From NCBI GenBank assembly GCA_044224215.1, contig JBGAKX010000031.1:1-39062 (forward strand): 39,062 nucleotides of DNA, in the 5' to 3' direction. Both the position numbers and the translations under genes were made by a program. Positions 6,958-15,293 of this stretch are shown here, in pieces; position 1 is the stretch's first letter; the number at the start of each line of letters is the position of its first letter. The DNA comes from DAOMFM01 sp035429825. GTDB lineage: Bacteria; Acidobacteriota; Blastocatellia; UBA7656; JADIYM01. Below the pieces are notes generated by a model. The model was not told the origin of the DNA and ran no database searches. It was given only the letters and a program-made list of their open reading frames with translations.

Positions 6958-7939
6958 TGCGGCTCGCCAACCCCGAGGCCCTCCTCCTGCTCGCGGTGAT
7001 CCCGGCACTGGTCGCGATCCGGGTCGCACGAAGGGGATTCCGACCTGCGATCGTCATACCGTCGGTGTCCGGTTTGCGTGGGCTCCCGGTGTCGCCGCGC
7101 GCCGCGCTTCAGCCGGTCTTGGTCGTGCTGCAGTGCCTGGCCATCGGGCTGATCGTCGTGGCGCTCGCCCGCCCGCAGCTCGCGGCTCCACCGCCGCCCG
7201 TCTCGACGAATGCAGTCGACATCTTCGTCGTGCTCGACGTGTCGTCGAGCATGGCGTCGGCGGACTATCCGCCGCTCAGCCGGTTCGACGTGGCAAAGCG
7301 CGTCATCACGTCGTTCGTGGAAGGCCGTCCGGGCGATCGTCTCGGGCTCATCACGTTCGCGCGCTACAGCACGCTGAAGTGTCCGCTCACGATCGACCAC
7401 GAGATTCTGAAGTTCCAGCTCGACGGCGCCGAGATGGCGACGGGCGATGACGACGGCACCGCGATCGGTATGGCGCTCGCCAGCGCGGTGAATCGTACGT
7501 CGGCGCTCGCGCCCGCCGAGCCGCGCCATCGTGCTGCTGACGGACGGCGAGAACAACCGGTCGACGATCGATCCCGTGACGGGCGCCGAGCTCGCGCGCG
7601 CGATGGGCGTGCGCGTGTATGCGATCGGCGTCGGGAAGGAGGCCGTCGACGAGGACAATCCCACCGGAGCGACCGGTGCGCAACAGGTCCAATCGCCCGG
7701 CTTCAACCAGTGCGCTGGAGTCGATCGCACAGGCGACGGGCGGCGCGTATTTTCGGGCCGCCGACGTCACGACCCTCGAACAGGTGTTCCGGACCATCGA
7801 TTTGCTCGAGCGGTCACCGGTTCCAGTCCCGCAGCCCGGCCGTTCGACGGAGCTCTTCTGGATCGCAGCGTCGGCCGCGCTCGCAGCGGGCGTTCTCGAG
7901 CTCGTGCTGCGGAGCACGGCGCTCAGGAGCATCCCGTGA
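6957..7939 (+). pseudogene. VWA-domain membrane protein, BatA-like; two frameshifts as given
   Basis: The frame from ATG 6957 gives two N-terminal membrane helices and a von Willebrand A domain with the MIDAS motif DVSSSM (DxSxS). It then runs off at about 7520. The protein continues one frame on as IVLLTDGENNRS...VRVYAIGVGKEA, and a second shift at about 7710 leads to SALESIAQATGGAYFRAADV and a last membrane helix ending at 7939. Removing one C from GAGCCGC (about 7520) and one C from AACCAG (about 7710) restores a single frame (AERAIVLLTDG and GFNSALES). Both breaks sit in CC pairs, so sequencing error is as likely as decay. Family role: inner-membrane complex of Bat proteins. Confidence 0.75.
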
Positions 7940-8930
7940 AGGCGCTGCTCGTTCCGCTCGCGCTCGCGGCGGCGCCGTTCGTCGCGCTTGCCGGCGTGCT
8001 GGCAGTCCGCGCGGCGGGGCTTGCGCGCTCGGACAGCGAACTGCTCGCATCCGATGCGGCACGTGCCGCGATCCGCCGCGCGACGCGGGTGCGCATCGCG
8101 CGCGCGGTCGTCGTGTCCGCGGCGTTCGTGCTGATGACGCTCGCACTGGCGTGGCCCGCGGAGCGCCCATCGCCGAGCACACAGTTGCACGCGGCGCCGA
8201 CGTCATCATCGCGATCGACGTCTCGCTGAGCATGCTCGCGCGCGACGCGTCGCCATCGCGCATCGAGCGCGCGCGCGCCGTGCTGCGCGAGCTCGTCGAT
8301 CGGCTCGAGGGCAACAGGATCGGGCTCGTGGCATTCTCGGGGTCGAGCGGGATCCTGTTGCCGCTCACGCTCGACACGGACGCGGCCCGCCTGTTCGCAG
8401 ATCAGCTGCAGGTCGCGAGCGTCGACGCGCCCGGCACGTCGCTCGATCGGGCGGTGGATCGGTCGATCGAGATGTTCGACGCGGCAGGTGAAGGCGAGCA
8501 CGTGCTCGTCGTGCTCTCTGATGGCGAGGACCTGTCCACGGATCCGGTGGATGCGGCCGCACAGGCGGCGGCGCGGGCCGAGGATGCGAACGTCCGGATC
8601 GCGTCCGTGCAGGTCGGAAGCAGCGAAGGGGCGACGATACCGCTCGACGTTCTGGGCTCGAATACACTCAAGCACGGACCCGACGGCGAACCTGTCGTTA
8701 CGCGCGCCCGCCCCGAGGTGATGGCCGCGCTTGGCTCGCGAGGCCTCGTGCTCGATGCGTCGACCGGCGACGAGGCGGACCGAATCGCCGGATGGGTGGG
8801 CACGATGGGACAGACGACGCACGCCGCCGGCGAGCGAACGGCGCGAAGCGAGCTGTTTCAGATCCCGCTCGCGATCGCTCTTGCGCTGCTCGTATTCGAG
8901 TACGCCATCGGCGCGTGGCGAGGGCGCTGA
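7936..8930 (+). pseudogene. VWA-domain membrane protein, BatB-like; one frameshift as given
   Basis: It starts at GTG 7936, overlapping the previous stop (GTGA). The first frame encodes MKALLVPLALAAAPFVALAG and a second helix (VVVSAAFVLMTLALAWPA). Near 8165 the frame is lost. The next frame continues GADVIIAIDVSLSMLARDAS (MIDAS DxSxS), VLVVLSDGEDLS and a C-terminal helix ending at 8930. Adding one G in GCGGAGCGC (about 8165) joins the halves as LAWPAGAPIAEHTV. With it the protein would have about 331 residues, two N-terminal helices, a VWA domain and one C-terminal helix, as in BatB. No TPR tail (BatC type) is fused. Confidence 0.72.
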
Positions 8931-9065
8931 CCGGAGGCTCCGCTTCGTTGGCGCGCTTCACAATGTGCGGCGGACGGGGCGTCTGTCGTGCGACAATGCG
9001 CGCTGCCGGATCGCGCGTGCGGAACGCGGTCACGGCGGACTCTCTCGACATCCGAGGATCTCGCG

Positions 9066-9920
9066 GTGCCAATCGAACACATATCCGACACCGCCCGGTG
9101 GGTTGCGGTGTACCGGGCGATGGAGACCGATCGACCCGACGCGCTCTTCCGCGATCCGTACGCGAGACGCCTTGCCGGCGAACGAGGCGAGGAGATCGTC
9201 AACACGATGCGGCGCGGCCGCGCCACTGCGTGGGCCATGATCGTGCGCACGCAGGTGCTCGACGAGATGATCCTCGATGCGATCTCAAATCGTGGGATCG
9301 GTCAGGTCGTCAACCTCGCGGCGGGCCTCGACACCCGCCCGTGGCGGCTCGCGCTCCCGTCCGCGCTGCAGTGGATCGACGTCGACCTGCCGGGCATCCT
9401 CAACTACAAGCAGGAGGAGCTGCGCGACGCGACGCCGGTTTGTTCATATAGGGCAATCGCTGCGGACCTCACGGACGCAGCCGTGCGTGCGTCGGTGCTT
9501 GCCGAGGTGTCGGCCGGCGGCATCGATACGCTCGTGATCACGGAGGGGCTTCTCGTGTACCTGACCGGCGAACAGGTCGGAGGGCTCGCCACGGCGCTCC
9601 ACGAGACATCGGTGGTCAAGCTCTGGCTGACCGATCTCGCCGGGCCGCGGCTCCTGCAGATCATGAACAAGTACTGGGGACGCGAGGCGCGCGCGGGATC
9701 CGCACCGTTCCAGTTCGCGCCAGCCGAAGGTACCGCGTTCTTTGAGCCGTTTGGCTGGCGAGAATCGAGTTTCAGATCGGCGATCGAAGAGGCACGGCGG
9801 CTCAACCGCGAGATGAACTACATGTGGCTCTACCGGCTGATGAGCGTTGTGTCCACCGCGCGCCGCCGCGAGGAGGTCCGCCGGATGTCGGGCATGGTGA
9901 TGCTCGAACGGAAGCCTTAG
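9066..9920 (+). CDS. Class I SAM-dependent methyltransferase, LCM/PPM1 type
   Basis: 284 residues from GTG 9066, which has GAGG at 9054-9057 8 nt upstream. The SAM motif I is VVNLAAGLDTRPWRL (81-95), followed by the acidic strand WIDVDLPG (103-110) and LVITEGLLVYLT. This is the pattern of the leucine carboxyl methyltransferase family, which bacteria use as O-methyltransferases of unknown substrate. It stands alone, with 135 nt before it and 127 nt after it, so context gives no substrate. A longer frame from 8988 lacks a ribosome site and adds a low-quality leader. Confidence 0.82.
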   Translation: MPIEHISDTARWVAVYRAMETDRPDALFRDPYARRLAGERGEEIVNTMRRGRATAWAMIVRTQVLDEMILDAISNRGIGQVVNLAAGLDTRPWRLALPSALQWIDVDLPGILNYKQEELRDATPVCSYRAIAADLTDAAVRASVLAEVSAGGIDTLVITEGLLVYLTGEQVGGLATALHETSVVKLWLTDLAGPRLLQIMNKYWGREARAGSAPFQFAPAEGTAFFEPFGWRESSFRSAIEEARRLNREMNYMWLYRLMSVVSTARRREEVRRMSGMVMLERKP

Positions 9921-10047
9921 GTCGGCGACGGAACGGATCGCACACGCTCGGCGCTTGCGTCGTCTGGTAACGTGTTCGGGCAACGTCGTGGACGTGTGCG
10001 CGGGCGAACGACCATTTCATTCACATTCATTTACACGGAGAACAAGC

Positions 10048-11091
10048 ATGCTGCCGACCAGGGGATACGCGACACACGGACCGACAGAGGAGCTCAAGCC
10101 GTTCGAATTCGAGCGCAGGGACGTCGGGCCGCACGACGTCCACATCGAGATCCTCTACTGCGGGATCTGCCATTCGGACATTCACCAGGCCCGCAACGAG
10201 TGGGAGAACGCGACGTATCCCATGGTGCCCGGCCACGAGATCGTCGGCAGGGTGAGGCATGTCGGCCCGGAGGTCACGCGGTTCGCCGAAGGTGACATCG
10301 CCGGCGTCGGCTGTTTTGTCGATTCGTGCCGCACGTGCGCGGCGTGCAAGGACGGCGACGAGCAATTCTGCGAGAACCATCTCGTCCTCACGTACAACGG
10401 GACCGAGAAGGACGAGACGACGCTCACGTTCGGCGGTTACTCGTCGCAGATCGTCGTCGACGAGAAGTACGTGTTGAAGGTCTCGCCGGAGTTGCCGCTC
10501 GCCAATGTCGCTCCGCTGCTGTGCGCCGGAATCACGACGTACGGGCCACTCAGGCACTGGGGCGTCGGCAGGGGGCAGAAGGTCGGTGTGATCGGTCTTG
10601 GCGGGCTCGGTCACATGGGCGTGAAGATCGCCGCGGCGATGGGCGCCGAAGTGACCGTCTTCAGCACGTCACCGTCGAAGGAGCACGATGCGTTGCAGCT
10701 TGGTGCGACGCATTTCGTCGTGACGCGCAACCCCGAAGACCTCGAGCCACTCGCAAACCGCTACGATTTCATCCTCGACTGCGTGTCGGCCGATCACGAT
10801 GTCAACGTGTACCTGAACATGCTCAAGAAGGACGGAACGCTGGTGCTCGTCGGCGTTCCCCCGACACCGCTCGCCGTTGCCGCCTTCCCGCTGATCATGA
10901 AGCGTCGGAAGATCGCGGGATCGCTGATCGGCGGCATACGCGAAACGCAGGAGATGCTGGACTTCTGCGCCGAGCACGACATCACGTCGGACGTCGAGGT
11001 CATCCCGATCGACAGGATCGGCGAAGCGTACGAACGAACGATCAAGGGAGACGTGCGGTACCGGTTCGTCATCGACATGGCGACGCTCTGA
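10048..11091 (+). CDS. Zinc-dependent NAD(P) alcohol/aldehyde dehydrogenase (YahK/CAD-like)
   Basis: 347-residue medium-chain dehydrogenase/reductase that interconverts alcohols and aldehydes. The catalytic zinc ligands are Cys41 in CGICHSD, the His63-Glu64 pair in PGHE, and a Cys in PLLCAGITTY. The structural zinc cysteines are C94, C97, C100 and C108. The Rossmann motif GLGGLGHMG follows. It most resembles the broad-range aldehyde reductases of the YahK or cinnamyl-alcohol-dehydrogenase group. GGAG at 10037-10040 lies 7 nt before ATG 10048, which rules out the longer frame from 9955. It is monocistronic and converges on the aspartic protease gene. Confidence 0.9.
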   Translation: MLPTRGYATHGPTEELKPFEFERRDVGPHDVHIEILYCGICHSDIHQARNEWENATYPMVPGHEIVGRVRHVGPEVTRFAEGDIAGVGCFVDSCRTCAACKDGDEQFCENHLVLTYNGTEKDETTLTFGGYSSQIVVDEKYVLKVSPELPLANVAPLLCAGITTYGPLRHWGVGRGQKVGVIGLGGLGHMGVKIAAAMGAEVTVFSTSPSKEHDALQLGATHFVVTRNPEDLEPLANRYDFILDCVSADHDVNVYLNMLKKDGTLVLVGVPPTPLAVAAFPLIMKRRKIAGSLIGGIRETQEMLDFCAEHDITSDVEVIPIDRIGEAYERTIKGDVRYRFVIDMATL

Positions 11092-11157
11092 CCGGCAGCG
11101 CGTATCGGCGGGCGTCACCGGCGTACTTGACGTTTGGTCTGCGGTCGTGTGGCAGGA

Positions 11158-12186
11158 CTACTTCGTGACGCGCGCGATCTGTATCAAGCGCGCATGCGGG
11201 TCGAACGTGATCTCGAACGGCCTGAGTGCATCCCTCCCGAGCAGGATCTGCGTGTCGCTGTCTGTGCCCAGGAGGACCTGGGTCGGAACGTTGCTCAGCA
11301 CCATTCCGCCAAGATCGAGCGTCGGAGTCGTGGCTCGCCGCGACCGCACCGCCCCACCGCCGAGATCTACGACACCGTCGGAGACGCTTGTTCTCTGCAC
11401 GATCGCGCCAAAGGCGAGGACGTCCCGTGTGCCGATCGCCAGTCCGAACTGTGACCCGGTATCGACAAGCGCCTTTCGGCCGTGCCCAATTGAAACAACC
11501 GGACTGAGCGACCCGGCAGATCCAAGCCACGCCACGACGACGCTGTCGGGTGAATCGCCCGTCGCTCGAACCGGCGACGTCAGCGGATCAAAGCAGCGGA
11601 GCTCTCCGGACGGCAGGTCCATGACGAATCCGAGCGGGCGCACTGCGATGGCCGGATCCAGCACGCCGTCGACGCCTTCCGGAAGCGCGTCCGTGACGAG
11701 GAGCACGCTTGTTGAAGGCAGCACGTTGTCACTCGAGCCAGCGGCAAGTCTGGCAGCGGCTGTTTGACGCGCGGCGGCCGGTAATCCGCTCAGCCCCGCT
11801 ATCGGAACCGTCGTGTCGCTCAGGTCCAGATGCGATTCGCGCGCGACTCGATCCGACGCAATGACGCAACCGGCGCCGGTGTCGAGTGCGAATCGGAACG
11901 GACCCGCGCCGTTCACCCATACGTTCGCAATGAGACCGATCCCTTCGACTTCGCGAAACGGTATGGTGCCGGGAACAGCAACCGCCGAACCCGGATGTTC
12001 CAGTTCGCCCGCCTTGACCGGCGTGGGGACGGCCACGACGAATGTCGTCACAAGTAAGAAGACTTTGAGAAGGGTTGAAGATCTTGTTGCTGAAATTCTG
12101 CCTGCGGGATCGCCGCCGTTGACGTGACGTCGTGAGGGAATGGCCGTCGGAACCGCTGCTGGATTCGTCCTGGTCGTGCTGGTCAT
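11158..12186 (-). CDS. Exported aspartic protease with two DTG motifs
   Basis: 342 residues from the ATG at 12186, with GGGAG 8 nt upstream. A long basic N-terminus precedes a hydrophobic segment (about 39-56, LLKVFLLVTTFVVAVPTP), which fits a signal anchor. Two retropepsin-like halves follow. The first has FALDTGAG (DTG 102-104) and the second KALVDTGSQ (DTG 242-244), each followed by hydrophobic-hydrophobic-Gly segments such as VDGVLD and ILLGRDAL. Most bacterial members carry one DTG and dimerise. Two in one chain suggests a self-sufficient, pepsin-like active site. Substrate is unknown. No related gene is adjacent. Confidence 0.7.
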   Translation of the reverse strand: MTSTTRTNPAAVPTAIPSRRHVNGGDPAGRISATRSSTLLKVFLLVTTFVVAVPTPVKAGELEHPGSAVAVPGTIPFREVEGIGLIANVWVNGAGPFRFALDTGAGCVIASDRVARESHLDLSDTTVPIAGLSGLPAAARQTAAARLAAGSSDNVLPSTSVLLVTDALPEGVDGVLDPAIAVRPLGFVMDLPSGELRCFDPLTSPVRATGDSPDSVVVAWLGSAGSLSPVVSIGHGRKALVDTGSQFGLAIGTRDVLAFGAIVQRTSVSDGVVDLGGGAVRSRRATTPTLDLGGMVLSNVPTQVLLGTDSDTQILLGRDALRPFEITFDPHARLIQIARVTK

Positions 12187-12501
12187 CGCCAGAACTCCCT
12201 TCGTGTTGATGTGCTTCAACCTGCCCGGGAGCAACGATCGTGCCCAAGCTGGCGAGTTGCCAAAGTCGCAATATCGATGGAGAGTTACGGCGCTCGGCAC
12301 CCAACTCGCGCACGAGGTCGCGCAGCCGATATCGGCCCGGCATGCACGATATGGTGCACCATGAACCCTCCCTGCTCCCGGATTCGCTCAGGCGGGCGAA
12401 TGTCCAATGCGATTCGTGCTCGGTGAACCCGTTGGCCGCGATGGCGAGCGGCATGGCGTCCCGCGGAACGGCGTCCATCCGGCTGACACGGTGACCTGGC
12501 G
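12187..12501. other. 315-bp gap without a convincing gene
   Basis: No frame here has recognisable protein features. The minus-strand frame reading through it (12505 to 11729) is the +1 shadow of the protease. Two palindromes are visible: ATGGTGCACCAT at 12351-12362, a perfect 12-mer that could be an operator for the protease gene, and the hairpin at 12488-12508. Confidence 0.4.
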
Positions 12502-12508
12502 TCACCGT
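12488..12508 (-). terminator. Hairpin at the end of midA
   Basis: ACGGTGAC pairs perfectly with GTCACCGT around a 5-nt loop. It overlaps the midA stop codon (12502-12504) and is the natural end of the FKBP-nuoA-nuoB-midA unit. No U-tract follows. Confidence 0.45.
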
Positions 12509-13509
12509 CGCGTGAGAATCAGGACCTTGAAGGCATCGCCGAATCCTTGAGGCACGAGCAGGGACTTGGCGGCGAGTCGCTCGGCGAGTGGAGTGTCCGG
12601 GTCCGCGGCGAGCCGCATTGCTCGCTCCACGATCCCGTTGCGCCGCAGAAACTCGTGCTGAACGACGAGCGGCTCAATCGTCAGACCGTTGTCGCACGCG
12701 CGGTCCGCAATGGCCGAGAAGTTGACGCTGGCCGTGATGTCCTGATGTCCCGGATCCGCAAGCACATCGTCGACGAGCGCGTGGTTCCGGAACGCGCGCA
12801 CGGTTCCGTGCGGACGATGCGGGCCGTAGAGCGTCGACGCCTCCTCGCCGTAGTCGATCACGACGATCGCGCCACGGACGAGAGCGCCGGCACACGCATC
12901 GACGAGAGCAAACGCGTCGAGGCACACCTCGATCTCCGGCGATTGATCGCAGTCGAGCGCCCACGGCGCGTACCGCTCGACATACCGGCGGAGGGGCTCA
13001 GATGGCGACGGAAACCACGCATCGTCGTCGCCCACGAACAGCTCCTCGATCGTGCCCCGGACCGCACGCACGCGATGCACGGGCAGCGCGTCAAAGACCT
13101 CGTTCGCGACAACGACGCCGGTCACGGGTGCGCGCGCGAGCTCCTCGAGCGTCGTCCATCGAACGCGGTCGCCGAACCTCGCGAGTCGGTCCCTCTGAAG
13201 CTCTCGGAGCGCCGGCGACCGTTCGACGCAGACGTATGGCACGTCAAGCTCTCCGAGGATGTCTGCGGCGAGACGGCCGTCACCCGGACCGATCTCGACG
13301 ACATGGAAGTCACCAGAGTCCTGCAGTTCGGTGCGCCGGCCGGCGATCCACCTTGCAAGACACTCGCCAAAGAGTGCGCTCGCGCCGCTCGACGTCGTGA
13401 AGTCGCCGCGCACACCGAAGCGCACGTGTCCTGCGCCGTAGTACCCCGAGCGCTCGTCGTAGAGCGCCGACTCCATTGCGTCGCGGAAGGAGCGTCTACT
13501 GCCCGGCAT
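12502..13509 (-). CDS. MidA/NDUFAF7-type SAM-dependent methyltransferase
   Basis: 335 residues from ATG 13509. This start is chosen because it keeps SFRDAMESALYDERSGYYG, the family's typical N-terminus; it overlaps the nuoB stop by 14 nt. SAM motif I is VVEIGPGDGRLA, followed by YVCVERSP and VVANEVFDALPVHR, the hallmark of the SAM-MidA family (PF02636). In eukaryotes the homologue NDUFAF7 methylates an arginine of the complex I subunit NDUFS2 (NuoD) and is needed for complex I assembly. Its translational coupling to nuoB supports the same job here. NuoD is not in this window, so the target cannot be checked. Confidence 0.85.
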   Translation of the reverse strand: MPGSRRSFRDAMESALYDERSGYYGAGHVRFGVRGDFTTSSGASALFGECLARWIAGRRTELQDSGDFHVVEIGPGDGRLAADILGELDVPYVCVERSPALRELQRDRLARFGDRVRWTTLEELARAPVTGVVVANEVFDALPVHRVRAVRGTIEELFVGDDDAWFPSPSEPLRRYVERYAPWALDCDQSPEIEVCLDAFALVDACAGALVRGAIVVIDYGEEASTLYGPHRPHGTVRAFRNHALVDDVLADPGHQDITASVNFSAIADRACDNGLTIEPLVVQHEFLRRNGIVERAMRLAADPDTPLAERLAAKSLLVPQGFGDAFKVLILTRR

Positions 13510-14035
13510 CGGGCGAGACCGCAGCCCGGCGAACCGCCTCGCGGCCAAAGAAGTAGCGCGTCGGATGCTCGCGCATGATCTTGTCCTGGAGCCGCATCAG
13601 GCCGTACAGCAGCGCCTCGGGCCGCGGCGGGCATCCCGGGATGTAGATGTCCACCGGAATGATCCGATCGACGCCCTGCAGCGTGGAGTAACTCGGGAAC
13701 GGGCCGCCGACGTTCGCGCATGAGCCCATCGAGATGACCCACTTGGGCTCGGGCATCTGGTCGTAGATCCGGCGAACGACGGGCGCCATCTTGAGCGTCA
13801 CGGTGCCCGCGACGATCACCAGGTCCGACTGGCGCGGGCTCGGCCGAAACACGCCGGCGCCGAAGCGGTCCATGTCGAAACGCGACGCGCCGGTCGCCAT
13901 CATCTCGATGGCGCAGCACGCGAGCCCGAACGTCGCGGGCCAGAGCGCCGATTTCCGCGCCCAGTTGAAGATCCAGTCGACGGTCGTCGTGACGATCCCC
14001 TTCGACTCGATCTCGACGTCAAAGTCCTCGCCCAT
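13496..14035 (-). CDS. nuoB: NADH-quinone oxidoreductase subunit B (complex I)
   Basis: 179-residue peripheral-arm subunit that carries cluster N2, the last Fe-S centre before quinone. The four ligands are seen: the tandem C40-C41 in GLACCAIEM, C106 in GSCANVGG and C135 in IPGCPPRPE. The family strings MAPVVRRIYDQMPEPKWVI and VDIYIPGCPPRPEALL are intact. It starts 3 nt after the nuoA stop and overlaps midA. nuoC and the other subunits do not follow, so the complex I genes are split across the genome. Confidence 0.97.
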   Translation of the reverse strand: MGEDFDVEIESKGIVTTTVDWIFNWARKSALWPATFGLACCAIEMMATGASRFDMDRFGAGVFRPSPRQSDLVIVAGTVTLKMAPVVRRIYDQMPEPKWVISMGSCANVGGPFPSYSTLQGVDRIIPVDIYIPGCPPRPEALLYGLMRLQDKIMREHPTRYFFGREAVRRAAVSPDAGQ

Positions 14036-14038
14036 CGG

Positions 14039-14404
14039 TCAAACCCACTCGAGTGCGCCCTTGCGCCACGCGTAATAGAAGCCAACGACGAGGATGCCGA
14101 TGAAGACGATCATCTCGATCAGGCCAAAGATCGAGAGCTTGTCAAAGATGACGCCCCACGGGATCAGAAAGACCGCCTCGACGTCGAAGATCAGGAACAG
14201 CATCGCGATCAGGTAGTACCTGACCGAGAAGCGCTCGCGTGCGCCGCCGATCGGGTCGACGCCGCACTCGTAGGGCTGCAGCTTTGCGTCGCCGTGAACG
14301 CGGTGGCTGAGCGCGCGCGAGAATGCGAGCAACGCAAGTGGAACGACGACCGCCGCGACAAAGAAGATCGCGACAGGGATATATCCGTAGATCGTCGGAT
14401 TCAT
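14039..14404 (-). CDS. nuoA: NADH-quinone oxidoreductase subunit A (complex I)
   Basis: Small membrane subunit with three helices, 121 residues from ATG 14404; an ATG at 14428 would add 8. Helix 1 is IPVAIFFVAAVVVPLALLAF. The quinone-site loop then holds the conserved Cys in KLQPYECGVDPIG, followed by ERFSVRYYLIAMLFLIFDVEAVFL, the family signature with FDVE. It belongs with nuoB, whose start is 3 nt downstream. The FKBP gene ends 17-41 nt upstream on the same strand, so all four genes probably share a transcript. Confidence 0.96.
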   Translation of the reverse strand: MNPTIYGYIPVAIFFVAAVVVPLALLAFSRALSHRVHGDAKLQPYECGVDPIGGARERFSVRYYLIAMLFLIFDVEAVFLIPWGVIFDKLSIFGLIEMIVFIGILVVGFYYAWRKGALEWV

Positions 14405-14445
14405 GCCACTTGCCAGCATACCATCCACGATTGGTCGGGCGGAAT

Positions 14446-15048
14446 TTACTTTGGCTCGATCTTCAGGAGCTCGATGTCGAAATCGAGCGTCGCACCCGGA
14501 GGAATCGTGCCCTTGCCGGTTGCTCCGTATCCGAGCTCAGGCGGGATGACGAGCTTTCGCCTTCCGCCAACCTTCATCCCGGCGATGCCCTTGTTCCAGC
14601 CCTCGATGACTCCGGTCCCGAGTGTGAATGTGTACGGCTGGTTCTTGTCGCGCGAGCTGTCGAACTTGGTGCCATCGGTGAGCGTGCCCGTGTAGTGCAC
14701 GGTGATCTTGTCGCCAAGCTTGCACGCGTCGCCGGAGCCGACCTTCACGTCCTTTGTCTCGACCTTTGCGTTGGGATCGACGGGTGGCGTGGGTGGCGTC
14801 GCCGGCGGAGGCGTTGGCGGCTTCTGGCTGACGGGCTGCGCGGGCATTGCCGGCATCGGCGGCGTCGATGCCGCCTGCGCCGGTTTCATCTTGTCGTAGG
14901 CGTAGAAGCCGATGACGGTGACGAATCCCAGCGCGATGGCTGCGACGATGATCCTGTTGACCTTGCTGTCCCAGAACGTCGGGCGATGCACCTTGGCCTC
15001 GCGCTGCTCGCGGCGGCGCTGGGCACGGTTCTTGACTTCGTTCGGCAT
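14446..15048 (-). CDS. Membrane-anchored FKBP-type peptidyl-prolyl isomerase
   Basis: 200 residues. There is a short basic cytoplasmic N-terminus (RAQRRREQREAK), one membrane helix (about 32-51) and a Pro/Ala/Gln-rich linker (about 57-95). An FKBP domain fills the rest (about 95-200), with YTGTLTDGTKFDSS, FTLGTGVIEGWNKGIAGMKVGGRRKLVIPPELGYG split over the active site, and a final ELLKIE strand. It would speed proline isomerisation of exported or membrane proteins. Its location upstream of nuoA on the same strand suggests a link to membrane protein folding, but this is only context. Confidence 0.9.
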   Translation of the reverse strand: MPNEVKNRAQRRREQREAKVHRPTFWDSKVNRIIVAAIALGFVTVIGFYAYDKMKPAQAASTPPMPAMPAQPVSQKPPTPPPATPPTPPVDPNAKVETKDVKVGSGDACKLGDKITVHYTGTLTDGTKFDSSRDKNQPYTFTLGTGVIEGWNKGIAGMKVGGRRKLVIPPELGYGATGKGTIPPGATLDFDIELLKIEPK

Positions 15049-15150
15049 GAATGCTCCTGCGTGTGACTTTGCGGGGAGTCCCCGGGTCCCGAGGGACCGA
15101 AGACGGGGGATATTACTGACAGACGGTATTGTCGGGCAAGCACAGGCGGA

Positions 15151-15228
15151 CCGGGCGCTACCGCACCCGGCTCTGGGTCACATAATGCGCGCGAGCCGGG
15201 ACCCGGAGCCGGGTGCGGTAGCGCCCGG
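15151..15228. repeat. Long palindromic element, 29-bp arms
   Basis: Bases 15151-15179 pair with 15200-15228: 28 Watson-Crick pairs and one G-U, around a 20-nt loop. The outer 23 bp are perfect. The right arm carries GCGGTAGCGC, flanked by GAGCCGGGT and CCGGCC. A sequence differing by a few bases, with the same GCGGTAGCGC core, occurs at 26137-26162, so this is a dispersed family. It could also act as a terminator for the ROK kinase operon. Confidence 0.75.
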
Positions 15229-15261
15229 CCAACAACGTGAAGTGCACATGGTGAGGCTCCC

Positions 15262-15281
15262 CCGATCGCTTACGCGATCGG
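15262..15281. terminator. Hairpin 13 nt after the ROK kinase stop
   Basis: CCGATCGC-TTAC-GCGATCGG is a perfect 8-bp stem with a 4-nt loop. It lies just after the stop of the minus-strand ROK gene. It may be a terminator or a second small repeat. No U-tract is visible on the minus strand. Confidence 0.4.
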
Positions 15282-15293
15282 CTCTGCGTCGCG

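Larger units (their letters stand above)
15049..15293. other. Intergenic region with two hairpin elements
   Basis: There is no gene between the ROK kinase stop (15294) and the FKBP start (15048). The region holds a long near-perfect inverted repeat (15151-15228) and a shorter hairpin (15262-15281), listed separately. The FKBP promoter must lie in the last 100 nt next to 15048, but no clear hexamers are seen. Confidence 0.5.
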
